Positions 7,772 to 16,973 are shown, counted from the stretch's first letter. The stretch is DNA of 64,000 bases from Paracoccus alkenifer (GCF_900108405.1 NZ_FNXG01000001.1:806001-870000), one strand, 5' to 3'. Notes: a model not told the origin generated them from the letters alone. Translations and numbers: made by a program.

Positions 7772-8212
7772 TCAGTTGCCCATGATCATTCCGGTCAGCG
7801 CCTCTTGCTCGGCCGCCAGCTCGCTGAGCCGGGCGAACACCGCGTCGCCGATCGAGATCACGCCCAGCATCTTTCCGTCGTCGTCCACCACCGGCACATG
7901 GCGGAACCGGCCCTTGGTCATCCGCTCCAGCACGGTCAGGGCGTCGTCGCCGCACAGGCAGGTGCTGACGTTGCGGGTCATCAGCTCGCTGGCCTTGCGA
8001 TCAAGCACGGCGCCGCCGCCGCGGCCCAACTCGCGCACGATGTCGCGTTCCGACAGGATTCCGTCCGGAGTCCTGCCGTCCGAGGATACCACCACCGCCC
8101 CGATCCGACGCTCGGCCAGCAGCCGGGTGGCCTCGGCCACAGAGGTATCGGGGGCAATCGTCACGATTTCATCCGGTCCGGCTTTCATGGCTAGGATCTG
8201 CTTCACGATCAT
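7772..8212 (-). CDS. CBS domain-containing protein
   Basis: A 146-aa protein made almost entirely of a tandem CBS pair: one repeat around residues 5-65 (VAEATRLLAERRIGAVVV, GILSERDIVREL) and the second around 75-130 (TRNVSTCLCGDDALTVLERM, RFRHVPVVDDDGKMLGVISI). Such stand-alone pairs bind adenine nucleotides and act as energy sensors, or control a partner enzyme or transporter. No partner can be named from context. The start at 8212 is preceded by AGGGG; a longer frame exists upstream but lacks CBS-like sequence. It lies 23 bp after the LysR gene on the same strand. Confidence 0.88.
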   Translation of the reverse strand: MIVKQILAMKAGPDEIVTIAPDTSVAEATRLLAERRIGAVVVSSDGRTPDGILSERDIVRELGRGGGAVLDRKASELMTRNVSTCLCGDDALTVLERMTKGRFRHVPVVDDDGKMLGVISIGDAVFARLSELAAEQEALTGMIMGN

Positions 8213-8235
8213 GGCGCACCCCTTTAGCGGTCGTT

Positions 8236-9177
8236 TCACAATCCAGCGTTGCCGCGACAGATCGTTTCGTCAAGGGTGCGCTTTTCCTGCATCTGCACCT
8301 GGGCTTCCAACCGCCCAAGCTCGCGCCGCAGGCCCTGCGCGATTTCTTCGGCCAGCCGCGCCAGCCGGCCCGACCGCATGTCATCGCCCGGCCGCAGCAG
8401 CCAGAACGACCGGCGCAGCGAGATATCGCCGGCCAGCACCCGCTGCACGCCGGGCGCAAAGGGGATGGCGAAATCGTGGACGATCCCCAGCCCCGCCCCC
8501 GCCCGTATCGCCTGCAACTGCACGCTGACCGAATTCGAGGTCAGCGCGGCGTGATCCGCCCCCGTTTCGCGCAGATAGTCCAGTTCGCGGTCAAAGATCA
8601 TGTCGGGGATATAGCCGATCATGCTGTGCCCGCGCAGGTCGGCGCGGCTGCGAATCGGCGGGTGGCGGCGCAGATAGTCCTCATGCGCGGCCAGATGCAG
8701 CTGATAATCGACGATCTTCTGCACGGTGGCGCGGCCGGTGCGTGGGCGGCTGACGGCGATGGCCATGTCGGCCTCGCGGCGCGACAGGTTGAAAACGCGC
8801 GGCAGGGCGACGATCTGGATTTCCAGCCCCGGATGGTCGCGCATCATCCGCGCTGCCAGCTGCGGCAGCAGATAGTTGGCGCAGCCGTCGGGCGCGCCGA
8901 TGCGCAGCTGCCCGGTCAGCCCGGCGCCGGTCAGCGCCTCGCCTGCGGCATGGGCGGCGGTTTCAGCCGCCTCGGCATGGGGGATCAGGGCAGTGCCCTC
9001 GGGGGTCAGCGCATAGCCTTGCGGGGTCTTGGCAAACAGCACGCGGCCCAGCGCGGTTTCCAGCCGCGCCACCCGCCGCCCCATGGTCGAGGCATCCATC
9101 CCCAGCCGCCGCCCGGCCCGCGACAGCGATTCCTCGCGTGCGACGGCCAGAAAGATGCGCAGATCGTCCCAGTCCAT
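8236..9177 (-). CDS. LysR-type transcriptional regulator, divergent from mmsA
   Basis: A 313-aa regulator with an N-terminal winged helix-turn-helix (MDWDDLRIFLAVAREESLSR, GMDASTMGRRVARLETALG) and a periplasmic-binding-like effector domain from about residue 90. The start at 9177 gives the family's usual N-terminus; an upstream in-frame codon adds only eight non-conserved residues. It is transcribed away from mmsA, and the roughly 100-bp gap holds palindromes of LysR type (9187-9202, 9237-9244). The usual LysR arrangement makes it the likely controller of mmsA, responding to a valine-pathway intermediate; the effector is unknown. Confidence 0.9.
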   Translation of the reverse strand: MDWDDLRIFLAVAREESLSRAGRRLGMDASTMGRRVARLETALGRVLFAKTPQGYALTPEGTALIPHAEAAETAAHAAGEALTGAGLTGQLRIGAPDGCANYLLPQLAARMMRDHPGLEIQIVALPRVFNLSRREADMAIAVSRPRTGRATVQKIVDYQLHLAAHEDYLRRHPPIRSRADLRGHSMIGYIPDMIFDRELDYLRETGADHAALTSNSVSVQLQAIRAGAGLGIVHDFAIPFAPGVQRVLAGDISLRRSFWLLRPGDDMRSGRLARLAEEIAQGLRRELGRLEAQVQMQEKRTLDETICRGNAGL

Positions 9178-9186
9178 CGCCCCACC

Positions 9187-9244
9187 TTTGCAGAAATGCA
9201 AAACCGTTTGGCTGGATCGTCGCTTTACGCAGGCGTTTGCGCAA
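9187..9244. promoter_or_regulatory. Palindromic operator candidates between the LysR gene and mmsA
   Basis: TTTGCA-GAAA-TGCAAA (9187-9202) is a perfect 6-bp inverted repeat containing the LysR T-N11-A pattern, 10 nt upstream of the regulator's start. TTGCGCAA (9237-9244) is a second palindrome nearer mmsA. They would allow autoregulation and mmsA control from one site. The half-sites also resemble ScfR elements. Confidence 0.5.
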
Positions 9245-9279
9245 GGCTAATCTGCGCACGCAATCAGGGGAGATCTGTC

Positions 9280-10779
9280 ATGCGTTCCGTTCATCACTGG
9301 ATCGACGGCAAGGAAGCGCCCGGCACGTCCGGCCGCACCGCCGATGTCTACAATCCCGCCACCGGCGAAGTTCAGGCCAAGGTCGATCTGGCCAGCAAGG
9401 CCGAGGTCGACGCCGCCATCGCCCGCGCAGCCGAAGCGCAGGTCGGCTGGGGCGCCACCAACCCGCAGCGCCGCGCGCGGGTGATGATGAAGATGGTGGA
9501 CCTGCTGAACCGCGACATGGACAAGATGGCCGAGATGCTGTCGTCCGAGCACGGCAAGACCTTTCCCGACGCCAAGGGCGACATCCAGCGCGGGCTTGAG
9601 GTGATCGAGTATTCCATCGGCGCGCCGCAGCTGCTCAAGGGCGAATACATCGACGGCGCCGGCCCCGGCATCGACATGTATTCGATGCGCCAGCCGCTGG
9701 GCGTGGTCGCCGCGATCACTCCGTTCAACTTTCCGGCCATGATCCCGCTGTGGAAACTGGGGCCGGCGCTGGCCTCGGGCAACGCGGTGATCCTCAAGCC
9801 GTCCGAGCGTGACCCCACCGTCCCGAACATGATCGCGGCGCTGTTCAAAGAGGCCGGGCTGCCCGACGGCGTGTTGCAGGTCATCCATGGCGACAAGGAA
9901 TCGGTGGATGCGCTGCTGGACAGCGACGTCATCCAGGCGGTCGGGTTTGTCGGCTCGACCCCCATTGCGCAGTATATCTATGAACGCGCGGCGGCGACCG
10001 GCAAGCGCGCCCAGTGCTTTGGCGGGGCCAAGAACCACGCCATCATCATGCCCGACGCCGATCTGGACCAGGCCGCCGACGCGCTGGTCGGCGCGGCTTA
10101 CGGTGCCGCCGGCGAACGCTGCATGGCGCTGTCGGTCGCGGTCCCGGTGGGCGAGGAAACCGCCGACCGCCTGATCGAAAAGCTGGTGCCGCGCATCGAA
10201 AAGCTGAAGGTCGGCCCCTATACCGCCGGCGACGACGTGGATTACGGCCCGGTGGTGACTGCCGCCGCCAAGGAAAACATCCTGCGGCTGGTCGAAACCG
10301 GCGTCGAGCAGGGCGCGAAACTGGTGGTGGACGGCCGCGATTTCAACCTGCAAGGGTATGAGGACGGGTTCTTTGTCGGGCCGCATCTGTTCGACCACGC
10401 CACCCCCGACATGGACATCTACAAGACCGAGATCTTCGGCCCCGTGCTGACCACCATCCGCGCCAAGACCTATGACGAGGCGCTGAAGCTGGCGATGGAC
10501 CATGAATACGGCAACGGCACCGCGATCTTTACCCGCGACGGCGACACCGCCCGCGACTTTGCCAGCCGCTGCAACATCGGCATGGTGGGGATCAACGTGC
10601 CGATTCCGGTGCCGCTGGCCTATTTCACCTTTGGCGGGTGGAAGAAATCCGGTTTTGGCGACCTGAACCAGCACGGGCCGGACGCCTTCCGCTTCTACAC
10701 CCGCACCAAGACGGTCACCAGCCGCTGGCCCAGCGGCATCAAGGAAGGCTCGGCCTTCAACTTCAAGGCGATGGACTGA
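9280..10779 (+). CDS. mmsA: Methylmalonate-semialdehyde dehydrogenase (CoA-acylating)
   Basis: Oxidises methylmalonate semialdehyde with NAD and CoA to propionyl-CoA, ending the distal valine pathway; it also acts on malonate semialdehyde. The 499-aa sequence has the aldehyde dehydrogenase layout: the NAD-binding segment VVAAITPFNFPAMIPLWKLG, GFVGSTPIAQYIYERAAATG, and catalytic Cys281 in AAGERCMALS. It lacks the glutamate that hydrolytic ALDHs use, as expected of the CoA-dependent class. Start ATG 9280 follows AGGGGAG at 9266-9272. A LysR regulator is divergent and an intrinsic terminator follows, so it is monocistronic although mmsB and two related genes lie 1.4 kb downstream. Confidence 0.96.
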   Translation: MRSVHHWIDGKEAPGTSGRTADVYNPATGEVQAKVDLASKAEVDAAIARAAEAQVGWGATNPQRRARVMMKMVDLLNRDMDKMAEMLSSEHGKTFPDAKGDIQRGLEVIEYSIGAPQLLKGEYIDGAGPGIDMYSMRQPLGVVAAITPFNFPAMIPLWKLGPALASGNAVILKPSERDPTVPNMIAALFKEAGLPDGVLQVIHGDKESVDALLDSDVIQAVGFVGSTPIAQYIYERAAATGKRAQCFGGAKNHAIIMPDADLDQAADALVGAAYGAAGERCMALSVAVPVGEETADRLIEKLVPRIEKLKVGPYTAGDDVDYGPVVTAAAKENILRLVETGVEQGAKLVVDGRDFNLQGYEDGFFVGPHLFDHATPDMDIYKTEIFGPVLTTIRAKTYDEALKLAMDHEYGNGTAIFTRDGDTARDFASRCNIGMVGINVPIPVPLAYFTFGGWKKSGFGDLNQHGPDAFRFYTRTKTVTSRWPSGIKEGSAFNFKAMD

Positions 10780-10798
10780 TCCGCGCCGATTGACCCCG

Positions 10799-10830
10799 CG
10801 CCCCGCAGCTTTCATGTTGCGGGGCGTTTT
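10799..10830 (+). terminator. Intrinsic terminator after mmsA
   Basis: A 9-bp stem CGCCCCGCA/TGCGGGGCG with a 10-nt loop is followed by TTTT, 20 bp past the mmsA stop. Confidence 0.88.
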
Positions 10831-10850
10831 CCAATCCCGGGCTTTTTGCC

Positions 10851-12119
10851 ATGCTGACCCCCAAGATCGTCACGATGCTCAAGGATTACGACGCGCCGAC
10901 GCTGCGCGCCGATGTCCTTGCCGGGATCACGGTGGCGATGGTGGCGCTGCCGCTGAGCCTGGCGATCGCCATCGCCTCGGGGGCCCCGCCGGCGACGGGG
11001 CCGGTGACCGCGATCGTGGCGGGGCTGCTGATTTCCATCTTCGGCGGCAGCCGGGTGCAGATCGGCGGGCCGACCGGCGCGTTCATCGTCGTCGTCTACA
11101 GCGTCATCCAGAACCATGGGCTAGACGGGCTGCTGATCGCCACGCTGATGGCCGGGGCGCTCTTGGTGCTGGCGGCGCTGCTGCGGGTCGGCGGGCTGAT
11201 CCGCCTGATCCCCGAACCCGTCATCAGCGGCTTTACCATCGGCATCGCGGTGATCATCGCCGCCAGCCAGATCGCCGATTTCTTCGGGCTGGAAACCGGG
11301 GCCGTCCCCGCCGCCATGCTGGAAAAGATCCCGGTGCTGTGGCAGGCGCGCGCGTCGGCCGGCTGGGCGGATGTCGGCGTCGGCCTGTTCACGCTGGCGC
11401 TGATCGTGGTGCTGCGCCGCGCCGCGCCGCGGCTGCCGGGGCTGATCGTGGCCATCGCCGCGGGCTCGGCGCTGGTCGCGGCCTTTGGCCTGCCGGTGGA
11501 AACGCTGGGCTCGCAGTTTGGCGAGCTGCCGCGCACCCTGCCCGCCCCCGCCCTGCCCGCAGGCATCACGCTGGCGCGGATGGGCGCGCTGCTGCCCTCG
11601 GCGCTGACCATCGCATTCCTTGCCGGGATCGAATCGTTGCTGTCGGCCATGGTCGCGGACCGGCTGGTCGGCGGCCAGCACCGCCCCAATGCCGAGATCA
11701 TGGCGCAGGGCATCGCCAATATCGGCTCGGTCTTTTTCGGCGGCCTGCCGGCGACCGGCGCCATCGCCCGGACCGCCACCAACGTGCGCGCGGGCGGGCG
11801 CACCCCGGTCGCAGGCGTGGTCCATGCGCTGGCGATCCTGCTGGTGATGCTGCTGGCCGCGCCGCTGGCCGGCTATCTGGCGATGCCGGCGCTGGCCGCG
11901 GTGCTGGTGCTGACCGCCTGGAACATGGCCGAACCCGGCCGCTGGGGCGAATATCTGCGCGCCCGCCGCGGCGACCGCGCGGTGCTGCTGCTGACCCTGG
12001 CGCTGACCGTGTTCACCGACCTGACCATCGCCATCGCTGCGGGCACCATCGCCGGGCTGCTGGTGCGGATGAACCGCCGCGGCCTGCCGCCCGCCGGCTG
12101 GACTCCGCCCCGCCGCTAG
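10851..12119 (+). CDS. SulP family inorganic anion transporter lacking a STAS domain
   Basis: A 422-aa inner-membrane transporter of the SulP (SLC26) family, which moves sulfate, bicarbonate or other anions. It contains the first-helix region RADVLAGITVAMVALPLSLA, the GGSRVQIGGPTGAF signature, EPVISGFTIGIAV, and GLPATGAIARTATNVRAGG. It ends at GLLVRMNRRGLPPAGWTPPRR just after the membrane domain, whereas most SulP proteins continue into a cytoplasmic STAS domain. No frameshifted STAS remnant is seen before the next gene 82 bp away. It sits between two parts of the valine pathway; substrate unknown, and no functional tie is evident. Confidence 0.9.
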   Translation: MLTPKIVTMLKDYDAPTLRADVLAGITVAMVALPLSLAIAIASGAPPATGPVTAIVAGLLISIFGGSRVQIGGPTGAFIVVVYSVIQNHGLDGLLIATLMAGALLVLAALLRVGGLIRLIPEPVISGFTIGIAVIIAASQIADFFGLETGAVPAAMLEKIPVLWQARASAGWADVGVGLFTLALIVVLRRAAPRLPGLIVAIAAGSALVAAFGLPVETLGSQFGELPRTLPAPALPAGITLARMGALLPSALTIAFLAGIESLLSAMVADRLVGGQHRPNAEIMAQGIANIGSVFFGGLPATGAIARTATNVRAGGRTPVAGVVHALAILLVMLLAAPLAGYLAMPALAAVLVLTAWNMAEPGRWGEYLRARRGDRAVLLLTLALTVFTDLTIAIAAGTIAGLLVRMNRRGLPPAGWTPPRR

Positions 12120-12201
12120 ACGCCAACACCCTGCAATCATTCTGCAACACTGCCGCAATAGCCCAAAGGCAACACGAGACGACACGTAAAGGGGAGCATT
12201 C

Positions 12202-13347
12202 ATGGATTTCGCACTGACCGAGGAACAGCAGGCCATCTTTGACATGGCGCGCGACTTCGGGGCCGAACATATCGCGCCCCATTCGTCGGAATGGGAAACC
12301 GCGGGCACCATTCCCAAGGATCTGTGGCCCCGCATCGCCGAGCTTGGCTTTGGCGGGCTGTATGTGTCCGAGGAATACGGCGGCTCGGGGCTGTCGCGGC
12401 TTGATGCGACGCTGGTGTTCGAGGCGCTGGCAATGGCCGACCCCTCGGTCGGCTCGTTCCTGTCGATCCACAACATGTGCGGCGGGATGATCGACAAGTT
12501 CGGCCGCCCCGAGGACAAGGGACGCTGGCTGCCCGCGCTGTGCAGCATGGAAAAGGTGTTTTCCTACTGCCTGACCGAACCCGGCAGCGGCTCGGACGCC
12601 GCCGCGCTGCGCACGCGCGCCGAGCGCACGAACGAAGGCTGGCGCCTGAACGGGGCCAAGGCGTTCATTTCCGGCGGCAGCTATTCGGACGTCTATATCG
12701 CCATGGTCCGCACCGGCGAGGACGGCCCCAAGGGCATTTCCGCCGTGGTGATCGAGGATGGCACCCACGGCCTGTCCTTTGGCGCGCTGGAACGCAAGAT
12801 GGGTTGGCAGGCGCAGCCGACCAGCCTTGTGCAGTTCGACGACTGCGTGATTCCGACCGAAAACCTGCTGGGCGAAGAAGGCCGCGGCTTTACCTATGCC
12901 ATGGCCGGGCTGGACGGCGGCCGGCTGAACATCGCCGCCGGCGCGCTTGGGGGCGCGCAGGCCGCGCTGGACCGCACCCTGACCTATATGGGCGAACGCA
13001 AGGCTTTCGGCAAAACGCTGGATCAGTTCCAGGCGCTGCAATTCCGTCTGGCCGAAATGGAGGTCGCGCTGCAATCCGCCCGCATCTTCCTGCGCCAGGC
13101 CGCGTGGAAGCTGGACCAGAACGCGCCCGACGCCACCAAGTTCTGCGCCATGGCCAAGCTTTACGTCACCGACAGCGCCTTTGAGGTCGCGAACCAGTGC
13201 CTGCAACTGCATGGCGGTTACGGCTATCTGGCCGACTACGGGGTGGAAAAGATCGTCCGCGACCTGCGGGTCCACCAGATCCTAGAAGGCACCAATGAAA
13301 TCATGCGGCTGATCGTCAGCCGCGCCATGCTGTCCGAGAGGGGCTGA
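12202..13347 (+). CDS. Acyl-CoA dehydrogenase, probably isobutyryl-CoA dehydrogenase
   Basis: FAD-dependent dehydrogenase predicted to convert isobutyryl-CoA to methacrylyl-CoA in valine breakdown, passing electrons to ETF. The 381-aa protein has the standard fold: N-terminal helices, the FAD-binding CLTEPGSGSDAAALRTRAER segment, KAFISGG, a beta domain, and the C-terminal RDLRVHQILEGTNEIMRLIV, whose glutamate before GTNE is the expected catalytic base. Substrate choice is inferred from its neighbours, a 3-hydroxyisobutyryl-CoA hydrolase and mmsB. Start follows AGGGGAG. Its stop TGA shares one base with the next start, so the trio is a translationally coupled operon. Confidence 0.92.
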   Translation: MDFALTEEQQAIFDMARDFGAEHIAPHSSEWETAGTIPKDLWPRIAELGFGGLYVSEEYGGSGLSRLDATLVFEALAMADPSVGSFLSIHNMCGGMIDKFGRPEDKGRWLPALCSMEKVFSYCLTEPGSGSDAAALRTRAERTNEGWRLNGAKAFISGGSYSDVYIAMVRTGEDGPKGISAVVIEDGTHGLSFGALERKMGWQAQPTSLVQFDDCVIPTENLLGEEGRGFTYAMAGLDGGRLNIAAGALGGAQAALDRTLTYMGERKAFGKTLDQFQALQFRLAEMEVALQSARIFLRQAAWKLDQNAPDATKFCAMAKLYVTDSAFEVANQCLQLHGGYGYLADYGVEKIVRDLRVHQILEGTNEIMRLIVSRAMLSERG

Positions 13348-14348
13348 TGAAAGACCTTGATATCCGCCGCGACCGCAATGCCGGCCGCATCACCCTGACC
13401 CGCCCGCAGGCGCTGAACGCGCTGACCCACGAGATGGCGAACGCGGTCCACGCGGCGCTGGACGAATGGCGCGACGACCCCGCGGTCAAGCTGGTCATCC
13501 TCGACGCCGAGGGCGACCGCGCCTTCTGCGCCGGCGGCGACATCGCCGCAGTCTATCACGGCGGCCGCGAGGGCGACCACGGCGTCGGCCGACGGTTCTT
13601 TTCCGACGAATACCAGATGAACGCGGCCATCGCCGATTATCCGAAACCCATCGTCGCCTTCATGCAGGGGTTTGTCATGGGCGGCGGCGTGGGCCTGGGC
13701 GGCCATGCCAGCCACCGGGTGGTCGGCGACACGACGCAGGTGGCGATGCCGGAATCGGGCATCGGGCTGATCCCCGACGTGGGAGGGACGTGGCTCTTGG
13801 CGCGCGCTCCGGGCCGCATCGGCGAATATCTGGGGCTGACCGGGGCCCGCATGGGGGCGGGCGACGCGATCCACGCGCGCTTTGCCGACCTCTATCTGCC
13901 CGAGGCCGAATGGGACGCCGTCAAGGATCGCCTTGCCGACACCGGCGACATGGCGGCGCTGCAAGGGCAGACGCCTCCGCCCGCGCCGCTCGCGACCCGC
14001 GACCTGTCGGCCTATGACGCCGAGACGGTGGCCGAAATCACCGCCGCGCTCAAGGACGCGGGCGACGAGGATTCGCTGAAACCCATCGGCCGCAACTCGC
14101 CCCAGTCGATGGAGGCGACGCTGGTGATGGTCCGCGCCGCCCGCAATGATGCCAGGGTGCAGGATTCGCTTAGCCGCGAATACCGCTTTACCCATCGCGC
14201 CACCGAATCCAGCGATTTCCTTGAGGGCGTGCGCGCCCAGATCATCGACAAGGACCGCAAGCCGAAATGGTCCGCCCCCGCGGACCCGGATGCGGTCGCC
14301 GCCATGCTGGCCGATCTCGGCCCCCAAGAGCTGACATGGGAGAACTGA
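13347..14348 (+). CDS. 3-hydroxyisobutyryl-CoA hydrolase (crotonase superfamily)
   Basis: Predicted to release CoA from 3-hydroxyisobutyryl-CoA, giving free 3-hydroxyisobutyrate for MmsB. The 333-aa length and FCAGGDIAAVYHGGREGD, VMGGGVGLGGHASHRVVG and MPESGIGLIPDVGG motifs place it in the hydrolase branch of the crotonase family; the glutamate and aspartate in the last motif are the expected catalytic residues, and the protein is longer than typical enoyl-CoA hydratases (about 260 aa). Coupled to the dehydrogenase upstream (1-nt overlap) and 2 bp from mmsB downstream. The enoyl-CoA hydratase needed between these steps is not in the window. Confidence 0.92.
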   Translation: MKDLDIRRDRNAGRITLTRPQALNALTHEMANAVHAALDEWRDDPAVKLVILDAEGDRAFCAGGDIAAVYHGGREGDHGVGRRFFSDEYQMNAAIADYPKPIVAFMQGFVMGGGVGLGGHASHRVVGDTTQVAMPESGIGLIPDVGGTWLLARAPGRIGEYLGLTGARMGAGDAIHARFADLYLPEAEWDAVKDRLADTGDMAALQGQTPPPAPLATRDLSAYDAETVAEITAALKDAGDEDSLKPIGRNSPQSMEATLVMVRAARNDARVQDSLSREYRFTHRATESSDFLEGVRAQIIDKDRKPKWSAPADPDAVAAMLADLGPQELTWEN

Positions 14349-14350
14349 AC

Positions 14351-15226
14351 ATGAAGATCGGATTCATCGGCCTGGGCAACATGGGTGGCCCGATGGCCCG
14401 CAACCTGGCCGCCGCCGGGCATCAGGTCGCAGGCTTTGACCTGGCGGCCCCGCAGATCGAGGGCGTGACCCCCGCCGCCAGCGCCGCCGAGGCCGCAGCC
14501 GGCGCCGAGGTCGTCATCACCATGCTGCCCAACGGGCAGATCCTGCGCGCCGTCGCGGCCGAGGTGATCCCGGCCATGGCTGCGGGCGCGGTGCTGTGCG
14601 ACTGTTCGACTGTCGATGTGGACAGCGCCCGCGCGGTTGCCGAACAGGCGGTCGCGGCCGGGCTGGGGGCGCTGGACGCGCCGGTCTCGGGCGGGGTCGG
14701 CGGCGCGGCCGGCGGCACCCTGACCTTTATGGTCGGCGGCTCGGACGCGGCTTTCGCCACGGTCAGCCCGCTGTTCGACATCATGGGGCAAAAGGCCGTG
14801 CATTGCGGCGAATCCGGCGCGGGTCAGGCGGCGAAAATCTGCAACAACATGATCCTGGGCGTGACCATGATCGCTACCTGCGAGGCATTCGCGCTGGCCG
14901 ACAAGCTGGGGCTGGACCGGCAAAAGATGTTCGACGTGGTGTCCACCTCGTCGGGCTACAGCTGGTCGATGAACGCCTATTGCCCGGCGCCGGGGGTGGG
15001 GCCGACCTCGCCCGCCGACAACGGCTACAAGCCCGGTTTCGCGGCCGAGCTGATGCTGAAAGACCTGCGGCTGTCGCAGCAGGCCGCGGAAAGCGCCGAT
15101 GCCGACACGCCCATGGGGCAGCTGGCCGCCGCGCTTTACACCGAGTTTGTCGAGAATGAGGACGGCCGCGGGCAGGATTTCTCGGCCATGCTGCCGCGGC
15201 TGTCGGCGCGCGGCCGCAAGGGCTGA
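14351..15226 (+). CDS. mmsB: 3-hydroxyisobutyrate dehydrogenase
   Basis: Oxidises 3-hydroxyisobutyrate to methylmalonate semialdehyde with NAD, supplying MmsA. The 291-aa protein has an N-terminal Rossmann motif (IGFIGLGNMGGPMARNL), the substrate-binding DAPVSGGVGGAAGGTL, the catalytic lysine in GAGQAAKICNNMILG, and the C-terminal MLKDLRLSQQAAE region. It is the last gene of the coupled run dehydrogenase-hydrolase-mmsB. The convergent recN gene ends 34 bp downstream; no clear terminator lies in that gap. Confidence 0.95.
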   Translation: MKIGFIGLGNMGGPMARNLAAAGHQVAGFDLAAPQIEGVTPAASAAEAAAGAEVVITMLPNGQILRAVAAEVIPAMAAGAVLCDCSTVDVDSARAVAEQAVAAGLGALDAPVSGGVGGAAGGTLTFMVGGSDAAFATVSPLFDIMGQKAVHCGESGAGQAAKICNNMILGVTMIATCEAFALADKLGLDRQKMFDVVSTSSGYSWSMNAYCPAPGVGPTSPADNGYKPGFAAELMLKDLRLSQQAAESADADTPMGQLAAALYTEFVENEDGRGQDFSAMLPRLSARGRKG

Positions 15227-15260
15227 CACGGGGCTGACACATCGCCGGGCGGCGCGGGCG

Positions 15261-16940
15261 TTAGTCCTGCCGCCCGGCCGCCAGCAAGGCCTCGGCCGCC
15301 GCCCGCGCGGCCGGGGTGATTTCCTCGCCCGCGAGCATCCGGGCCAGCTCCTCGACCCGTTCGCCCGCATCCAGCGCAGTCACGCGCGAGGTGGTCATCC
15401 CGTCCGCCACCGATTTGGCGACGCGGAAATGCTGCTGGCCAAGCGCCGCGACCTGCGGCGAATGGGTGACGACCAGCACCTGCGCGCCGCCTGCCAGCCG
15501 TGCCAGCCGCCGGCCCACCGCATCGGCGGTGGCCCCGCCGACGCCGCGGTCGATTTCGTCAAAGATCATCACCAGCGGCTCGCCCCCACGCGCAAGACAA
15601 ACCTTGAGCGCCAGCAAAAACCGCGACAGCTCGCCGCCTGATGCGATGCGGTCCAGCGGCCCGGACGGCGCCCCGGGGTTGGTCGCGACGGTGAAGCTGA
15701 CCACATCGCGCCCCTCGGGGCCGGGCTCGCCGTCGCTGATGCGGGTCTGGAACACCGCGCGCTCCATCTTCAGCGGCGCCAGTTCGGCCGCCATCGCGGC
15801 ATCGAGCCGCTTGGCCGCCGCGCGTCGGGCTACGCCCAATGCGTCAGCCGCCGCACCATAGGCGGCATCAGCATCCGCCACGGCGCGTTGCAGATCGCCC
15901 AGCCGCGCCTCGCCCGCGTCCAGCGCCGACAGCCGCGCCGACAGATCACCGGCCAGCGTGGCAAGATCGTCGGGCAGCACGTCGTGCTTGCGGGCCAGCG
16001 CGCGCAGGGCGAACAGCCGTTCCTCGGTCGCGTCCAGCGTGGCGGGGTCGAACTCCATCGCGGCCAGCGCGTCCTCGATGGCGCGCGTGGCCTCGCCCAG
16101 CTCGATCGAGGCGCGCGACAGCGCCGCCAGCGGCTCGTCCAGCCCTTCGGCGGAATTGTCGCCCATCTTGTCCGCGGCGCCTTCCAGCCAGCGCGCAGCC
16201 TCGACGATCAGCCCCTCGGCGCCGGGCTGCGAGGGCTCGCCCGCCAGCATCTGCAAGGCGCGGGCCACGTCGCCGCGCACCCGCTCGGCCGCCTGCATCC
16301 CGCGCCGCGCGATGTCGAGCGTTTCTTCCTCGCCGGGCTGCGGGTCCAGCTTTTCCAGCTCGGCCACGGCGTGGCGCAGGAAATCTTCCTCTGCGCGGGC
16401 TGCCTCCAGCGCGGCCTCGGCGTCGGCCAGCGCCGCTGCGGCCTGTCGGCGCTGGCCCCATGCGGCGCGCAGCGGGGCAAGGTCCAGCCCGCCGAACGCA
16501 TCCAGCAGCTGCCGGTGCCCGCGGGGGTTCAAAAGCCCGCGGTCGTCATGCTGGCCGTGCAGTTCTACCAGCGCATCCGACAGCGCCCGCAGCACCTCGC
16601 CAGAGACGCGGCGGTCGTTGACCCAGCCGGTCTTGCGCCCGTCGGTGGCGTTCACGCGGCGCAGGATCAGCTCGTCCCCGGCCTCGATCCCGGCATCATC
16701 CAGAACCGCCCGCGCGGGGTGGTCGGCGGGCAGGTCGAACACCGCCGTCACCTCGCCCTGCGCGGCACCGGCGCGCACCAGCTCGGCCCGGCCGCGCCAG
16801 CCCAGCACGAAACCCAGACAATCCAGCAGGATCGACTTGCCCGCGCCGGTTTCCCCGGTCAGCACGTTCAGCCCGGGGGCAAAATCCAGCGACAGCCGGT
16901 CGATCAGCAGCATGTCGCGTATGTCCAGCGTCCGAAGCAT
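15261..16940 (-). CDS. recN: DNA repair protein RecN
   Basis: SMC-like ATPase that helps repair double-strand breaks and holds DNA ends together. The 559-aa sequence starts with MLRTLDIRDMLLIDRLSLDF and Walker A TGETGAGKSILLD, has a long coiled-coil middle (about 150-360), and ends with the ABC-like signature ASGGELSRFLLALK, Walker B PLVMIFDEIDRGVGG and a D-loop region. It is the distal member of the bamD-recN unit, 33 bp after bamD, the arrangement usual in this family. Confidence 0.96.
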   Translation of the reverse strand: MLRTLDIRDMLLIDRLSLDFAPGLNVLTGETGAGKSILLDCLGFVLGWRGRAELVRAGAAQGEVTAVFDLPADHPARAVLDDAGIEAGDELILRRVNATDGRKTGWVNDRRVSGEVLRALSDALVELHGQHDDRGLLNPRGHRQLLDAFGGLDLAPLRAAWGQRRQAAAALADAEAALEAARAEEDFLRHAVAELEKLDPQPGEEETLDIARRGMQAAERVRGDVARALQMLAGEPSQPGAEGLIVEAARWLEGAADKMGDNSAEGLDEPLAALSRASIELGEATRAIEDALAAMEFDPATLDATEERLFALRALARKHDVLPDDLATLAGDLSARLSALDAGEARLGDLQRAVADADAAYGAAADALGVARRAAAKRLDAAMAAELAPLKMERAVFQTRISDGEPGPEGRDVVSFTVATNPGAPSGPLDRIASGGELSRFLLALKVCLARGGEPLVMIFDEIDRGVGGATADAVGRRLARLAGGAQVLVVTHSPQVAALGQQHFRVAKSVADGMTTSRVTALDAGERVEELARMLAGEEITPAARAAAEALLAAGRQD

Positions 16941-16973
16941 CCGCGCCCTCGCCCAGTCGCACCCGGCCTGCGG

